Shown here: positions 1-8,450 of the stretch, piece after piece
Position numbering within the stretch: position 1 is the stretch's first letter
How the letters are laid out: each line of letters starts with the position of its first letter
DNA from: Erysipelotrichaceae bacterium NK3D112
GTDB taxonomy: Bacteria > Bacillota_I > Bacilli_A > Erysipelotrichales > Erysipelotrichaceae
Length of the DNA: 37,145 bases
Direction of reading: 5' to 3'
NCBI GenBank assembly: GCA_000701725.1
Contig: KL370820.1
Coordinates: 61,235 to 98,379, forward strand
Program-made: the position numbers and the translations under genes
Notes under the pieces: generated by a model
Database searches by the model: none
What the model was told of the DNA's origin: nothing
Seen by the model: only the letters and a program-made list of their open reading frames with translations

Positions 1-117
1 GTCGATCCAGTCGACCCGGTAGACCCGGTCGATCCAGTTGATCCAGTCGATCCAGTTGATCCTGTAGATCCAGTCGATCCTGTAGACCCGGTAGATCCAG
101 TTGATCCAGTCGATCCG
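1..117 (+). repeat. 9-bp tandem repeat encoding Val-Asp-Pro
   Basis: Thirteen consecutive 9-bp units of the form GTNGAYCCN encode VDP. The units differ at third codon positions (GTC/GTA/GTT, GAT/GAC, CCA/CCG/CCT), so the protein repeat is kept while the DNA has drifted. The array continues off the left edge, then decays into EP, KP and ADP units. Such arrays can change length by slippage. Confidence 0.9.
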
Positions 118-654
118 GTGGAACCAGTGAAACCAGCAGATCCTGCAGTACCGGTTGATTCAGGTGATCATGCTGGTCCTGCGGATTCATCTGCTTCTGG
201 TGACAAAGACGATTCTAATGCTTCTAAAGCTCCGGTAAGTTGGGTCAGTCCTGGCGGTCCAAATGATTCGGGCACTTTTGGTAATTCCGCCGGACCTAGT
301 GATACAGGAAGTCGTGAATATATTGCAAGCAGCGCTGCTGACGCTGGAAATTCCGGTAATACTATAAAATTTATTAAGGATGAAAGTGCTTCAGATGAGC
401 AATCGCAGGTATTGATAGCTGTGCCGAATAATGCGGAGACTAAAACTGAAACACTGACAAATCCGGTAAAAGATGAATTAAGCGCTGCTGATAAAGCCAT
501 CAATCACGCCGGACAGGTTTCGCGACGGAAAGAAACTCTGGTATTGGAAATGGTTGTTGGTTTGAGTGAACTGATTATTCTGGGAGTTCTGTCCTTGATG
601 ATAGCTTCTGATTTGAGAATAATCAGATGGTACAGGAAAAAACTGAAGTCTTGA
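1..654 (+). CDS. Surface protein, C-terminal part (5' end outside window)
   Basis: The frame is open from base 1, so the start lies upstream. The visible 217 residues begin with 13 Val-Asp-Pro units, continue through a low-complexity Ser/Asp/Gly/Ala-rich stretch, and end in one hydrophobic helix (about the last 30 residues, VVGLSELIILGVLSLMIAS) followed by a basic tail with RKK. This is the layout of a stalk or wall-spanning linker held in the membrane by its C-terminus. No LPXTG-type sorting motif is visible before the helix, so sortase anchoring is not supported. The N-terminal functional domain is not in the window, so no function can be named. A 54-residue membrane protein starts one base after the stop, so the two are probably co-translated. 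Confidence 0.8.
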   Translation, partial: VDPVDPVDPVDPVDPVDPVDPVDPVDPVDPVDPVDPVDPVEPVKPADPAVPVDSGDHAGPADSSASGDKDDSNASKAPVSWVSPGGPNDSGTFGNSAGPSDTGSREYIASSAADAGNSGNTIKFIKDESASDEQSQVLIAVPNNAETKTETLTNPVKDELSAADKAINHAGQVSRRKETLVLEMVVGLSELIILGVLSLMIASDLRIIRWYRKKLKS

Positions 655-655
655 T

Positions 656-820
656 ATGAGTATGTTTACTATTGTTATTATTGTACTTGCAGTATTGATA
701 ATCATTGCAGCAGGCATCCTTTACAAAACACGTAAAAGATTGAAAGAAATAGATGGTTTCAAGTCAATTCAGGAACCCGGGAAAGAGGATGATGGTGTAA
801 TTGATTCTTTTGGTGAATAG
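656..820 (+). CDS. Small single-pass membrane protein (54 aa)
   Basis: ATG at 656 lies one base after the stop of the surface protein gene, and the frame runs to TAG at 818-820. A second ATG at 662 is an alternative start. Residues 4-22 (FTIVIIVLAVLIIIAAGIL) form one transmembrane helix. A basic cluster (KTRKRLK) follows, then an acidic, soluble C-terminus ending in DSFGE. The positive-inside rule suggests that the C-terminus is cytoplasmic. No family is recognised. The tight spacing suggests translational coupling and a shared role with the upstream surface protein. Confidence 0.6.
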   Translation: MSMFTIVIIVLAVLIIIAAGILYKTRKRLKEIDGFKSIQEPGKEDDGVIDSFGE

Positions 821-1015
821 CGGAACAAGACCTAACGTGTATTTATAATCATTACTGGCAAGTATCTGTCCGCAATCAGGACGCATCGAATGATCTGATG
901 GCTTGAGTTTAATCAGAATATTGTGCGAGTTGTCGGAAGTTTGGATAGATTCAATTGATTCGATCATATTGGGATCAATATTGAGCATATCCGTGATAAA
1001 CTTTTCAATAGACAA
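764..1015 (-). pseudogene. Truncated transposase N-terminus (ISL3-like), decayed
   Basis: On the minus strand a good ribosome site (AAGGAGC, plus 1022-1028) precedes a TTG at 1015 that begins LSIEKFITDMLNID. The frame continues to RPDCG, which resembles the CPxCG zinc-finger half of ISL3-type transposases with the first Cys replaced by Arg. Readable similarity stops after about 65 codons, and the remaining frame runs out of register into the end of the 54-residue gene. A full ISL3 transposase is about 400 residues, so only the start is left. The family name rests on the short motif and the length of the N-terminal part; it is a weak call. Confidence 0.4.
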
Positions 1016-1092
1016 AATGTCGCTCCTTTCTTCAATGGCTAGTGGTAAATCCATTGTAAGACAGGAGTTTTTTATTATGATGAAACCACACA

Positions 1093-1161
1093 GTGTTTAA
1101 AGCGTATCAACACAAAAAGAAAAGGTCATCAACACAAGGTTGATAACCACCCTTTAAACAC
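1093..1161. repeat. Nested inverted repeats beside the transposase remnant
   Basis: GTGTTTAAAG at 1093-1102 is the exact reverse complement of CTTTAAACAC at 1152-1161. Between them lies a smaller hairpin, ATCAAC-ACAAG-GTTGAT, at about 1129-1145. The position just upstream of the minus-strand transposase remnant suggests the old end of a mobile element. A regulatory role cannot be excluded. Confidence 0.5.
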
Positions 1162-1208
1162 AAACTGTTTAATGCTCGTCTATACAACAAAGCAATTTAA
1201 ATGCCTAA

Positions 1209-1421
1209 AAGAAATTCCGCTTATGGAAACAGAGAGAAGAATGGCTCAACAGAACATTCAAGAAAATCACCATCCGAGGATATGCTTCTTTTGATCAGGC
1301 AGACTCCTATATGATTTGTTATGTTTTCTTCAGTTTTCTCAGACGCTATTCCGCCCTTGTATACAAGTCTCCGGTTATTCTGGATGAATTTGATGAATAT
1401 GACCTTATACCTGATAAATGA
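1209..1421 (+). pseudogene. Eroded reading frame, probably old transposase or accessory gene
   Basis: The frame has no ATG or good start and no ribosome site, but it is protein-like: it reads KKFRLWKQREEWLNRT, then a hydrophobic and aromatic patch around MICYVFFSFLRR, ending at TGA. In the preceding bases the +2 frame also reads as protein-like (1100-1220), as expected if a single-base change shifted the frame near 1219. I do not recognise the family. It lies among other decayed pieces and is best treated as a remnant. Confidence 0.3.
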
Positions 1422-1866
1422 CTTAAGCTAATCCGGATCTCCGGCAAGTTTCACAGAAAGGATGTTCAGTCATAGACAATTGATACAAGATAACTATCGA
1501 ATTTGTTTTCATCATGCCTTCTTTTCAATCAGGAAGGCTCTTTTTGTTCTGAATTATCAAAGATCTCTGGCATTGACAGTGTCAGTTCTGCTTTAAGCTT
1601 CATAATTACTCTTTCACCAGACTGCACAACTCTCGTTTTTTTTAGTTTTGACACATTCGATTTGGTCAATTTAATTGGTAAACCTGGGATGAAGAAGAAC
1701 GTCTGTTACGCTTCACAACATGAAAAAAGCAGTTAACAACAATCGTGTTGAGCATGCATGAACGTTTTGATATTTTATTATTCAGCAAATATGTGGCGAA
1801 AAAAAGCGGTTGACTGATTTCTTTATTGCATACGGAAAGTGTAAAGTCATTGGCCGACACAAATAT
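1422..1866. other. Gene-poor, decayed stretch
   Basis: No intact gene is visible. In the plus strand at about 1690-1860 one frame reads DEEERLLRFTT, stop, KKQLTTIVLSMHERFDILLF, then another stop. This is a coding-like segment broken by two stops, with no family I can name. The short open frames on both strands here lack ribosome sites. Confidence 0.4.
1516..1546 (+). terminator. Possible Rho-independent terminator in the decayed region
   Basis: GCCTTC (1516-1521) pairs with GAAGGC (1533-1538) across an 11-base loop, and TCTTTTTG follows. The stem is short, but the T-run is in the right place. No intact gene ends here; it could be left over from the eroded frame upstream. Confidence 0.4.
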
Positions 1867-2045
1867 GCCTCATTTTTGACAAAACCAGTCATAAATGAGG
1901 CAATGAAGCCTTCTTTTTCCTGAGACCGGATTATTTGCTTCCAGAATCGCATATCAATTTTATAAAACACTAAAAAGTCGTAAGGACTTTCAATGGTTAG
2001 AAAGGATACAGGTGGTTGCCCTGGTCTGAGGCAATAATACTCATT
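1867..2045 (+). promoter_or_regulatory. Leader and possible promoter of the polysaccharide operon
   Basis: GCCTCATTT (1867-1875) and AAATGAGGC (1893-1901) form a 9-bp stem. A -10-like TATAAA lies at 1961-1966 without a convincing -35 box. Just after it, AAAGTC-GTAAG-GACTTT (1974-1990) forms a 6-bp hairpin with no T-run. AAAGGA at 2001-2006 is the nearest ribosome-like site to the first gene. This is the only plausible control region ahead of the 24-kb operon; the promoter call itself is weak. Confidence 0.3.
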
Positions 2046-3437
2046 ATGTGCAAAAAGAAAAGTATGGACAAGTTCAGAATCAACACAGCTATTTTTCTGA
2101 ATGTTATTTGTATGACCGGCCTATTTTATTTGTGCTGGACGACGTTCTATAACAATAGTCTGCAGGTCCCTTTTTCATATATGGGGAACGCACTGCTGCT
2201 GGTTTTATTCGGCGGGTGCTACTTTCTGTATCTTCTCTTATATGATGCGAATAAGATTTCGATAACCCGCGTTTCTGAACTGATCTATGATCAGGTGCTT
2301 TCACTGCTTCTCACAGATGTAATCGCATATATCGTGATTGTTCTTATTCACCGCAGTATTCAGAATGCATTGCCCCTTTTGATATGCTTTTGTGCACAGG
2401 GACTGGTAGGGGTGGCCTGGGCCCTTATTGTTCACAGATGGTATTTTGCAACACACAGTCCGAAAAAAACGGTTATCGTCTGGGATGTCCGCCAGGGTTT
2501 CAATGAACTGATCGAACAGTATGGTCTCGAAAAAAGATATCGGGTTATAAGAGTTATCAGAGCAAAGACTTGTATTGAAGATCTTCAGAAGAATCTGAAA
2601 GGTATGGAAGCTGTATTCCTAAGCGGTGTTCACAGCAGCGACCGTAATCAGATCGTTAAATACTGCGTTCTCAATAATATTGATGCATACGTTATTCCCC
2701 GCATCGGTGACACAATCATGAGCAGTGCCAAACCGCTTCATCTGTTCCATCTGCCAATGCTGAAAATCATGAGATACAGTCCTTCCATGACATATCTGTT
2801 TGTAAAGCGCATAGCAGATATTCTGATTGCAGGAGCGGCTTTGATAATTCTGTCACCCATTCTGGTCATAACAAGTATTGCTATAAAACTTACGGATGGA
2901 GGAAGTGTTTTTTACCGGCAGTGCAGACTTACTCAGGACAGAAAAGAATTCATGATTCTGAAATTCCGCAGTATGCGTATGGATGCTGAAAAAGACGGTG
3001 TCGCAAGACTGTCAACAGGAACTGCAGATGACCGGATTACTCCAGTCGGCAAGATCATCCGTGCACTTCGTATCGATGAGCTGCCTCAGCTGATCAATAT
3101 TATAAAAGGTGAAATGTCTATTGTAGGACCTCGTCCGGAACGTCCGGAGATTGCGGCAGAATATGAAAAAGTCATGCCCGAGTTCGCTCTTCGCCTGCAG
3201 GCAAAAGCAGGTCTTACCGGATATGCTCAGATATACGGCCGTTACAACACAACTCCTTATGACAAGCTGCTCATGGATCTGAACTACATGGCTAATCCGA
3301 GCCTCGCAGAGGATTTCAAGATCATCATGGGCACAATAAAAATCCTGTTCCTCCCTGAAAGCACTACAGGTGTCGAAGTCGGACAGACTACAGCACTTGA
3401 GGAGCCTCTTAGTGCAAATGGCAAAGTGTACAACTAG
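2046..3437 (+). CDS. Undecaprenyl-phosphate sugar-1-phosphate transferase (priming enzyme)
   Basis: This enzyme moves a sugar-1-phosphate from a UDP-sugar to undecaprenyl phosphate at the membrane, the first step of repeat-unit assembly. The N-terminal half has four to five membrane helices and a nucleotide-binding-like middle part (about 130-240). From about residue 250 it is a bacterial sugar transferase domain: a membrane segment (ILIAGAALIILSPILVITS), then KFRSMR, RIDELPQL and IVGPRPERPE, the hallmark of the WbaP/CpsE superfamily. At 463 residues it is of normal family length. The start is uncertain: ATG 2046 gives the best fit to family N-termini, while TTG 2016 has the better-spaced AAAGGA, and ATG 2064 is also possible. 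It is the first gene of the operon. Confidence 0.9.
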   Translation: MCKKKSMDKFRINTAIFLNVICMTGLFYLCWTTFYNNSLQVPFSYMGNALLLVLFGGCYFLYLLLYDANKISITRVSELIYDQVLSLLLTDVIAYIVIVLIHRSIQNALPLLICFCAQGLVGVAWALIVHRWYFATHSPKKTVIVWDVRQGFNELIEQYGLEKRYRVIRVIRAKTCIEDLQKNLKGMEAVFLSGVHSSDRNQIVKYCVLNNIDAYVIPRIGDTIMSSAKPLHLFHLPMLKIMRYSPSMTYLFVKRIADILIAGAALIILSPILVITSIAIKLTDGGSVFYRQCRLTQDRKEFMILKFRSMRMDAEKDGVARLSTGTADDRITPVGKIIRALRIDELPQLINIIKGEMSIVGPRPERPEIAAEYEKVMPEFALRLQAKAGLTGYAQIYGRYNTTPYDKLLMDLNYMANPSLAEDFKIIMGTIKILFLPESTTGVEVGQTTALEEPLSANGKVYN

Positions 3438-3463
3438 GTTTAGAGGAACTGGCAGGTAAAAAT

Positions 3464-4660
3464 ATGCATGTGTTGATTCATACAGATGAATACCGTCCTA
3501 CCGCACAGGCGTGTACAAACAGAATGGTGTCAATTGCGGAAGCACTGATGGACGGAGGCGCACAGGTTACTGTCCTGTGCAGTGCTGCCAATCTGCACAA
3601 TGGCAGCTTGCAGGATCATGCAGAGCGCATTATCTATGTTCCGGCATACCACATGAAGAAAAAGACAGCTGTATCAAGACTGCTTAATAATGCGACATTT
3701 GCAATATCATCGATTTTCTGTGCAATCAAAGCAGGGAAGGCGGATGTTGTGCTCACCACATCGCCGCCGCCGCTGATCAGTATGGCGGGCTGGCTGATTG
3801 CCAGGGCGAAAAGAGCTCTGCTTGTCTATGATGTCAGAGACATCTGGCCTGATGTGGCTGTTGAAATGGGTTCCTTCAGCAAAGGAAGTTTCTATGAAAG
3901 AACATTCCGGATGATTGCGCAATTTATGTATAAACATTCGGATCTGATCACGACTGTCTCTCCGGGAAAGGTGGAAAAAGTCCGGAATTATGTCCGGAGA
4001 TATTCCCCTGACACTGAAAAGGTCATTCTGGCAGGGAATGGATTTGATGAGAAGATTCTTGATTCACAGTATTATGACGAAGTCGCCGCCAAATATGAAT
4101 TCGGTCAAACATTCACATGTGTTTATATCGGCAACATCGGACTGGCCCAGGGGCTGGAGTCAGTTCTGCGTCTGGCAGAAGAAACGAAAGATAAAAATGT
4201 GCGTTTCCTGCTGTTTGGAAACGGTGCGGAAAAAGAACATCTTGCTAAGACCGCGGCAGAGAGGAATCTGGATAATGTTCATTTCTGCGGCCCGCTGCCA
4301 AAAGAGCACGTCTATACAGTGCTCAGCTGCGCAGATCTGAGCATCATTCCGCTCAAGAGCTCCAGGATGAAAGACAGTATTCCTACCAAGCTGTATGAGG
4401 CGCTTGGGGTCGGGTGTCCTGTTCTTCTGGTGGCGGAAGGAGATTCCTGTAAGGTTCTTGATGAAACAGGCTTTGGCAGGCACGTGTCACCGGATCATCC
4501 CGAGCAGCTCGGAGATGTTTTTAATGAGATTCTGAATGAATATGATCAGATTATTGCCCACAGAGAAGAAGCGAAGAATCATGTGAAAGCCAATTATTCA
4601 CGGCAGAAAATATCTGCCGGGCTGGCAGCAAGACTTCAGAAAACACTTGCGGGCAGGTAA
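3464..4660 (+). CDS. Glycosyltransferase family 4 (WbuB-like)
   Basis: A 398-residue GT-B enzyme that should add the second or a later sugar to the lipid-linked unit on the cytoplasmic face. The N-terminal acceptor domain opens with HVLIHTDEYRPTAQACTNRM, as in WbuB-like transferases, and has DVRDIWPDVAVEMG near residue 125. The C-terminal donor domain carries YIGNIGLAQGLE, LLFGNGAEKE and the GT4 signature region IPTKLYEALGVGCPVL. A site with GAGGAA lies upstream, 26 bases after the priming gene. Its position directly after the priming transferase suggests that it acts early. The sugar donor cannot be told from the sequence. Confidence 0.85.
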   Translation: MHVLIHTDEYRPTAQACTNRMVSIAEALMDGGAQVTVLCSAANLHNGSLQDHAERIIYVPAYHMKKKTAVSRLLNNATFAISSIFCAIKAGKADVVLTTSPPPLISMAGWLIARAKRALLVYDVRDIWPDVAVEMGSFSKGSFYERTFRMIAQFMYKHSDLITTVSPGKVEKVRNYVRRYSPDTEKVILAGNGFDEKILDSQYYDEVAAKYEFGQTFTCVYIGNIGLAQGLESVLRLAEETKDKNVRFLLFGNGAEKEHLAKTAAERNLDNVHFCGPLPKEHVYTVLSCADLSIIPLKSSRMKDSIPTKLYEALGVGCPVLLVAEGDSCKVLDETGFGRHVSPDHPEQLGDVFNEILNEYDQIIAHREEAKNHVKANYSRQKISAGLAARLQKTLAGR

Positions 4661-4679
4661 TTATAGAGGGGGAATAACT

Positions 4680-5900
4680 ATGATAAATGTAATTGGATTG
4701 GGATATATCGGGCTTCCTACAGCTCTGATGCTTGCGGCTCATGGATCAGAGGTTACAGGTACAGACCTGAATGAAAAACTTGTCAAAAAACTGCAGGCCG
4801 GCTTCGTTTCTTTCAAAGAGGACGGCCTTGAAGACCTGTTTCAGCAGGCAATGAAGAACGACATCAGATTTACAACAGAGTATCAGCGGGCTGATATGTA
4901 TATCATATCGGTTCCCACACCATATGAAAAACGTAACAAGCGGATTGATCCTGTTTATGTTCAGACAGCTGTTGAGCGCGTGCTTGATGTTTGTCCTGAA
5001 GGAGCGGTGATTGTTATTGAGTCCACAATCTCCCCTGGTACAATTGACCGTTACATCCGTCCGCTGGTTGAAAAACGCGGATTTGTCACAGGCAAAGACG
5101 TTCATCTGGCTCATGCACCGGAACGGATCATCCCTGGAAATATGATCCATGAGCTCCTTTATAACAACAGAACGATCGGTGCTGATGATCCCGAAATAGC
5201 GGAAAGAGTAAAAAAGAGCTACAGCACTTTCTGTCAGGGTGAAATCGAGACAACAAGTATCCGTGCTGCGGAAATGACAAAAGTTGTTGAAAATACATTC
5301 CGTGCTGTCAATATTGCGTTCGCCAATGAACTTGCCAAGATCTGCCGATATGATGATATTGATGTCTATGAAATCATCCGTATCTGCAACAAGCATCCCC
5401 GTGTGAATATTCTGCAGCCAGGCCCCGGTGTCGGCGGTCATTGCATCAGCGTTGACCCCTGGTTTCTCGTCGGCGATTATCCTTTTATTGCAAAAGTAAT
5501 CGATGAAGCTATGAGAACCAATGATGGCATGCCGGATTTTGTCCTGAACCGTATTCATGACATTATGGAAGAAAACGGTATTGAGGATGTTGACAGAGTG
5601 GGTCTGTATGGACTGACATATAAAGAAAATGTAGATGATATACGTGAATCACCGACATTGCAGCTTCTTGGAAGCCAGAAACGTCACCTCGCAAAGGGCC
5701 TGAAAGTATATGATCCTTTTATCACAGAGGATATTGTGCCGAATCAGTACCATGATCTGGACGCATTCCTGAATGATGTGGATCTTGTTGTCATCATGGT
5801 CAAACATTCAGAAATCTGCGAAATGCAGGAGAAGCTGAAAGGAAAGACTGTGCTGGACTGCCACAATGTCATCCGTCTGCCAGGGGTCTACCATATCTGA
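4680..5900 (+). CDS. wecC: UDP-N-acetyl-D-mannosaminuronate dehydrogenase
   Basis: Oxidises UDP-ManNAc at C6 to UDP-ManNAcA with two NAD+. The Rossmann motif GLGYIGLPTALMLA is at residues 5-18. ESTISPGT lies in the NAD domain, APERIIPGN in the substrate region is of the WecC rather than the UDP-glucose dehydrogenase type, and the catalytic Cys is Cys255 in GVGGHCISVDPW. The C-terminal domain has YGLTYKENVDDIRESPT. At 406 residues it is of normal length. ATG 4680 is chosen because AGAGGGGG precedes it closely; an in-frame TTG at 4647 inside the previous gene is unlikely. It pairs with the epimerase that follows. Confidence 0.9.
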   Translation: MINVIGLGYIGLPTALMLAAHGSEVTGTDLNEKLVKKLQAGFVSFKEDGLEDLFQQAMKNDIRFTTEYQRADMYIISVPTPYEKRNKRIDPVYVQTAVERVLDVCPEGAVIVIESTISPGTIDRYIRPLVEKRGFVTGKDVHLAHAPERIIPGNMIHELLYNNRTIGADDPEIAERVKKSYSTFCQGEIETTSIRAAEMTKVVENTFRAVNIAFANELAKICRYDDIDVYEIIRICNKHPRVNILQPGPGVGGHCISVDPWFLVGDYPFIAKVIDEAMRTNDGMPDFVLNRIHDIMEENGIEDVDRVGLYGLTYKENVDDIRESPTLQLLGSQKRHLAKGLKVYDPFITEDIVPNQYHDLDAFLNDVDLVVIMVKHSEICEMQEKLKGKTVLDCHNVIRLPGVYHI

Positions 5901-5946
5901 TACTCTCCATCCCCAAAGAAGTTAACGAAAGGAACAGACAGGCAGT

Positions 5947-7068
5947 ATGAAGAAAGTAATGATAGTGTTCGGGACCAGACCGGAAGCGATTAAAATGTGT
6001 CCTCTGGTGCTGGAACTGAGAAAGCATCCGCAGCTGAAAACCGTTGTCTGCGTAACTGGTCAGCACAGAAAGATGCTTGATATGGTACTTGAAACATTTC
6101 AGGTTGTTCCGGATTATGACTTATCTGTCATGAAAAGCCGGCAGACACTGTTTGATGTGACGCAGAACATTCTGCAGTCAATCCAGGAAATTCTGGAAAA
6201 AGAAAAGCCTGACCTTCTTCTGGTTCATGGCGATACTACAACCACATTTGCATCAGCACTGGCCTGCTATTATATGCAGATCCCGGTCGGTCATGTGGAA
6301 GCGGGTCTTCGTACGTATAACATTTACAGCCCGTATCCTGAAGAATTCAACCGGCAGGCTGTTTCAATCATCAGCAGCCTCAATTTTGCCCCGACGGAAT
6401 GGGCGAAAAACAATCTGATCCGCGAGGGAAGGAATCCTTTGGATATATTTGTGACCGGCAATACAGCCATTGATGCCCTGAAAACGACAGTCCGCAGTGA
6501 TTACAGTCATCCGGAACTGGAATGGGCGGCGGACAGCCGGCTGGTGCTGATTACAGCTCACAGGCGTGAAAATCTCGGAGAACCGATGAGGAATATGTTC
6601 CGCGCCATCAAACGGGTATTGAGAGAGAATCCGGATGTAAAGATGATCTATCCGATCCATCTCAATCCCGCAGTCCGGGAAACCGCTGCCGAAATCTTTG
6701 GAAACGAGGAACGTATTCGTCTGATCGAGCCGCTTGATGTCATGGATTTTCATAACTTTATGGCCCGCTGCTGCATGATTCTGACGGATTCAGGAGGCGT
6801 TCAGGAAGAAGCGCCGTCCCTGGGAAAACCGGTATTGGTCATGCGTGATACAACGGAGCGGCCGGAAGGAGTGGAAGCAGGAACGCTGAAACTGGTAGGA
6901 ACAGAAGAGGAAACAATCTACAGAGAGTTCAGCAGGCTTCTGAGCGATGAACAAGAGTATCAGGCAATGTCAAAAGCAGCCAACCCTTACGGTGACGGCA
7001 CAGCGAGCCGTCAGATCGTGGAGATCATTCAGGCAAAACTGTGCGGCGCACCGGAGAATGAATGTTGA
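5947..7068 (+). CDS. wecB: UDP-N-acetylglucosamine 2-epimerase (non-hydrolysing)
   Basis: Interconverts UDP-GlcNAc and UDP-ManNAc, feeding the dehydrogenase encoded just upstream. At 373 residues it is of standard length. Visible motifs are FGTRPEAIKM near the N-terminus, HGDTTTTFA, HVEAGLRT followed by PEEFNRQ (acidic and Arg residues of the active site), ITAHRRENLG, and the UDP-binding TDSGGVQEEAPSLGKPVL region. A ribosome site (AACGAAAGGAACAG) precedes ATG 5947. The stop overlaps the next start by 7 bases, so the lipoprotein gene is translationally coupled. Together with wecC it predicts ManNAcA in the polymer. Confidence 0.93.
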   Translation: MKKVMIVFGTRPEAIKMCPLVLELRKHPQLKTVVCVTGQHRKMLDMVLETFQVVPDYDLSVMKSRQTLFDVTQNILQSIQEILEKEKPDLLLVHGDTTTTFASALACYYMQIPVGHVEAGLRTYNIYSPYPEEFNRQAVSIISSLNFAPTEWAKNNLIREGRNPLDIFVTGNTAIDALKTTVRSDYSHPELEWAADSRLVLITAHRRENLGEPMRNMFRAIKRVLRENPDVKMIYPIHLNPAVRETAAEIFGNEERIRLIEPLDVMDFHNFMARCCMILTDSGGVQEEAPSLGKPVLVMRDTTERPEGVEAGTLKLVGTEEETIYREFSRLLSDEQEYQAMSKAANPYGDGTASRQIVEIIQAKLCGAPENEC

Positions 7069-8438
7069 AACGTGCTATGTATGGATTAATCGTATTCTGT
7101 GTCTGTTTCAGCTGCATGTGCGGCTGCACTTCCGGTACTGAAAATTCAGAAACCAGTGAAATCCCTGAAGAAACATCACAGCCGGAAACACCAGACACAC
7201 ACAGCGAACCTGAAGACAGTACGGAAAGCTTTACGACGTATATTACCCCGGAACAATTCGGTGCCAGGGGTGACGGCATTGCGGATGATACTGAAGCATT
7301 TGAAAAATGCATGAGCGATCCTGAAAAGAATGTTCTTCTTTCAGGAAAATATCTGATCACCGGAAACATCGAAGCAGCTTCAGAGAAATACTTTATGGCT
7401 GAAACTGATGATGGCAAAACCGGTGCTTCTGTGATCTGTGAACCGGTCAGTAACAGCAAAACACTGACCTTTAAAGACAATGTGACTTTTGAAAACATTG
7501 AATTCTACAGCACATTTGTGAGAAACGGACAGAGCCCGCATAAAGAGGTTTACGCACATACGAGCAATGTGGTATTTGTAGAAGTGTGGAATAAAAACGG
7601 CACCTTTAAAAACTGCACATTCACGAATGCGCTCATTGCGGTCCGGGGCAGGAAATCAGAAGCTTCTTCAGTTATTCCGCATAGTATAGCTGTCAGCGGC
7701 TGCACATTTACGGAATGCAAGATTCCGGTACAGGGCTACAGTGAGAATACTTTGGTAACGGGAAGCACATTCCTTAATGACGGTGATCTCTATGGCGGAG
7801 ATCATTGTGTCTATATAGAGCGGTATGGCTGTAAAAGTCTGACAGTTCAGGATTGCCTGGTTGAAACAAAGAACAGTGAATCCGGTCATGCATTCCAGAT
7901 TTACGGTGATCCGGGCCCGGATGATGTGATTCCTGATCTGCAGATCAGAAACTGTGAAATTTATGCCAACGGTATCACATCTTCCAGTGCTGCCAATGTG
8001 ACAGTCGAAGACTGCAAATTCGTTGAACAATCCAGCGGCCAGTTCATTCTGATCGCCGAGAGCGGTTCCGCAGCAGTCCGCAATTGTGAGTTCCACCACG
8101 CATATGCATTCAGTTATGCAGATTCGTCCGTAAAACCCTATGCAGAAAACTGTGTGTTTGAACGGATGACTTCTCTTGGAGATGAGTGGTGCAATTTTCC
8201 ATTTGAAAGTGTAAGATGCCAGTATATTAACTGGGGCGGCAATGTCCGTCTGCCAGACACCAGATTCACCGACTGCACATTCTCCTATACAGAGAGAGAA
8301 ACATTGAACGGGCTGTATATCAGCAACCGTCAGGGATATACTGTTTATCTGAAAAACATCCGCTTTCAAAGCGGTTCTGACATTACGAACAACGAAAATG
8401 CTGTAAAAGAAAGTACTGGCTGCAGTACATTTGACTGA
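7062..8438 (+). CDS. Lipoprotein with parallel beta-helix (pectate-lyase-3 type)
   Basis: A 458-residue exported protein. Residues 5-22 are a lipoprotein signal ending at Cys22 (MCGC), followed by an acidic Glu/Thr/Ser/Pro linker. The domain begins with PEQFGARGDGIADDTEAF (about 62-80), the usual opening of pectate_lyase_3/GH28-type right-handed beta-helices. It continues with regularly spaced short coils rich in NCTF, GCTFTEC and DCKF, typical of a beta-helix ladder. It could bind, cleave or edit the polymer outside the membrane. Catalytic residues cannot be assigned by eye, and a non-enzymatic role is possible. Translationally coupled to wecB. Confidence 0.75.
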   Translation: MLKRAMYGLIVFCVCFSCMCGCTSGTENSETSEIPEETSQPETPDTHSEPEDSTESFTTYITPEQFGARGDGIADDTEAFEKCMSDPEKNVLLSGKYLITGNIEAASEKYFMAETDDGKTGASVICEPVSNSKTLTFKDNVTFENIEFYSTFVRNGQSPHKEVYAHTSNVVFVEVWNKNGTFKNCTFTNALIAVRGRKSEASSVIPHSIAVSGCTFTECKIPVQGYSENTLVTGSTFLNDGDLYGGDHCVYIERYGCKSLTVQDCLVETKNSESGHAFQIYGDPGPDDVIPDLQIRNCEIYANGITSSSAANVTVEDCKFVEQSSGQFILIAESGSAAVRNCEFHHAYAFSYADSSVKPYAENCVFERMTSLGDEWCNFPFESVRCQYINWGGNVRLPDTRFTDCTFSYTERETLNGLYISNRQGYTVYLKNIRFQSGSDITNNENAVKESTGCSTFD

Positions 8439-8450
8439 AGGAGCACGGAT

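Noticed and set aside
1-117. Repeat array considered as a CRISPR array
   Set aside because: The units are contiguous 9-mers without spacers and translate to a perfect VDP repeat.
2008-2030. GGTGGTTGCC-like string resembling the ops/JUMPstart element of enterobacterial capsule operons
   Set aside because: The match to GGCGGTAGC is only partial, and no RfaH or LoaP gene is in the window.
4746-5558. Long minus-strand open frame (270 codons) inside wecC
   Set aside because: It is a shadow of the wecC codon pattern; it has no ribosome site and no protein-like features.
7668-8369. Minus-strand open frame of 233 codons inside the beta-helix gene
   Set aside because: No ribosome site, and the plus-strand frame has clear signal peptide and beta-helix features.
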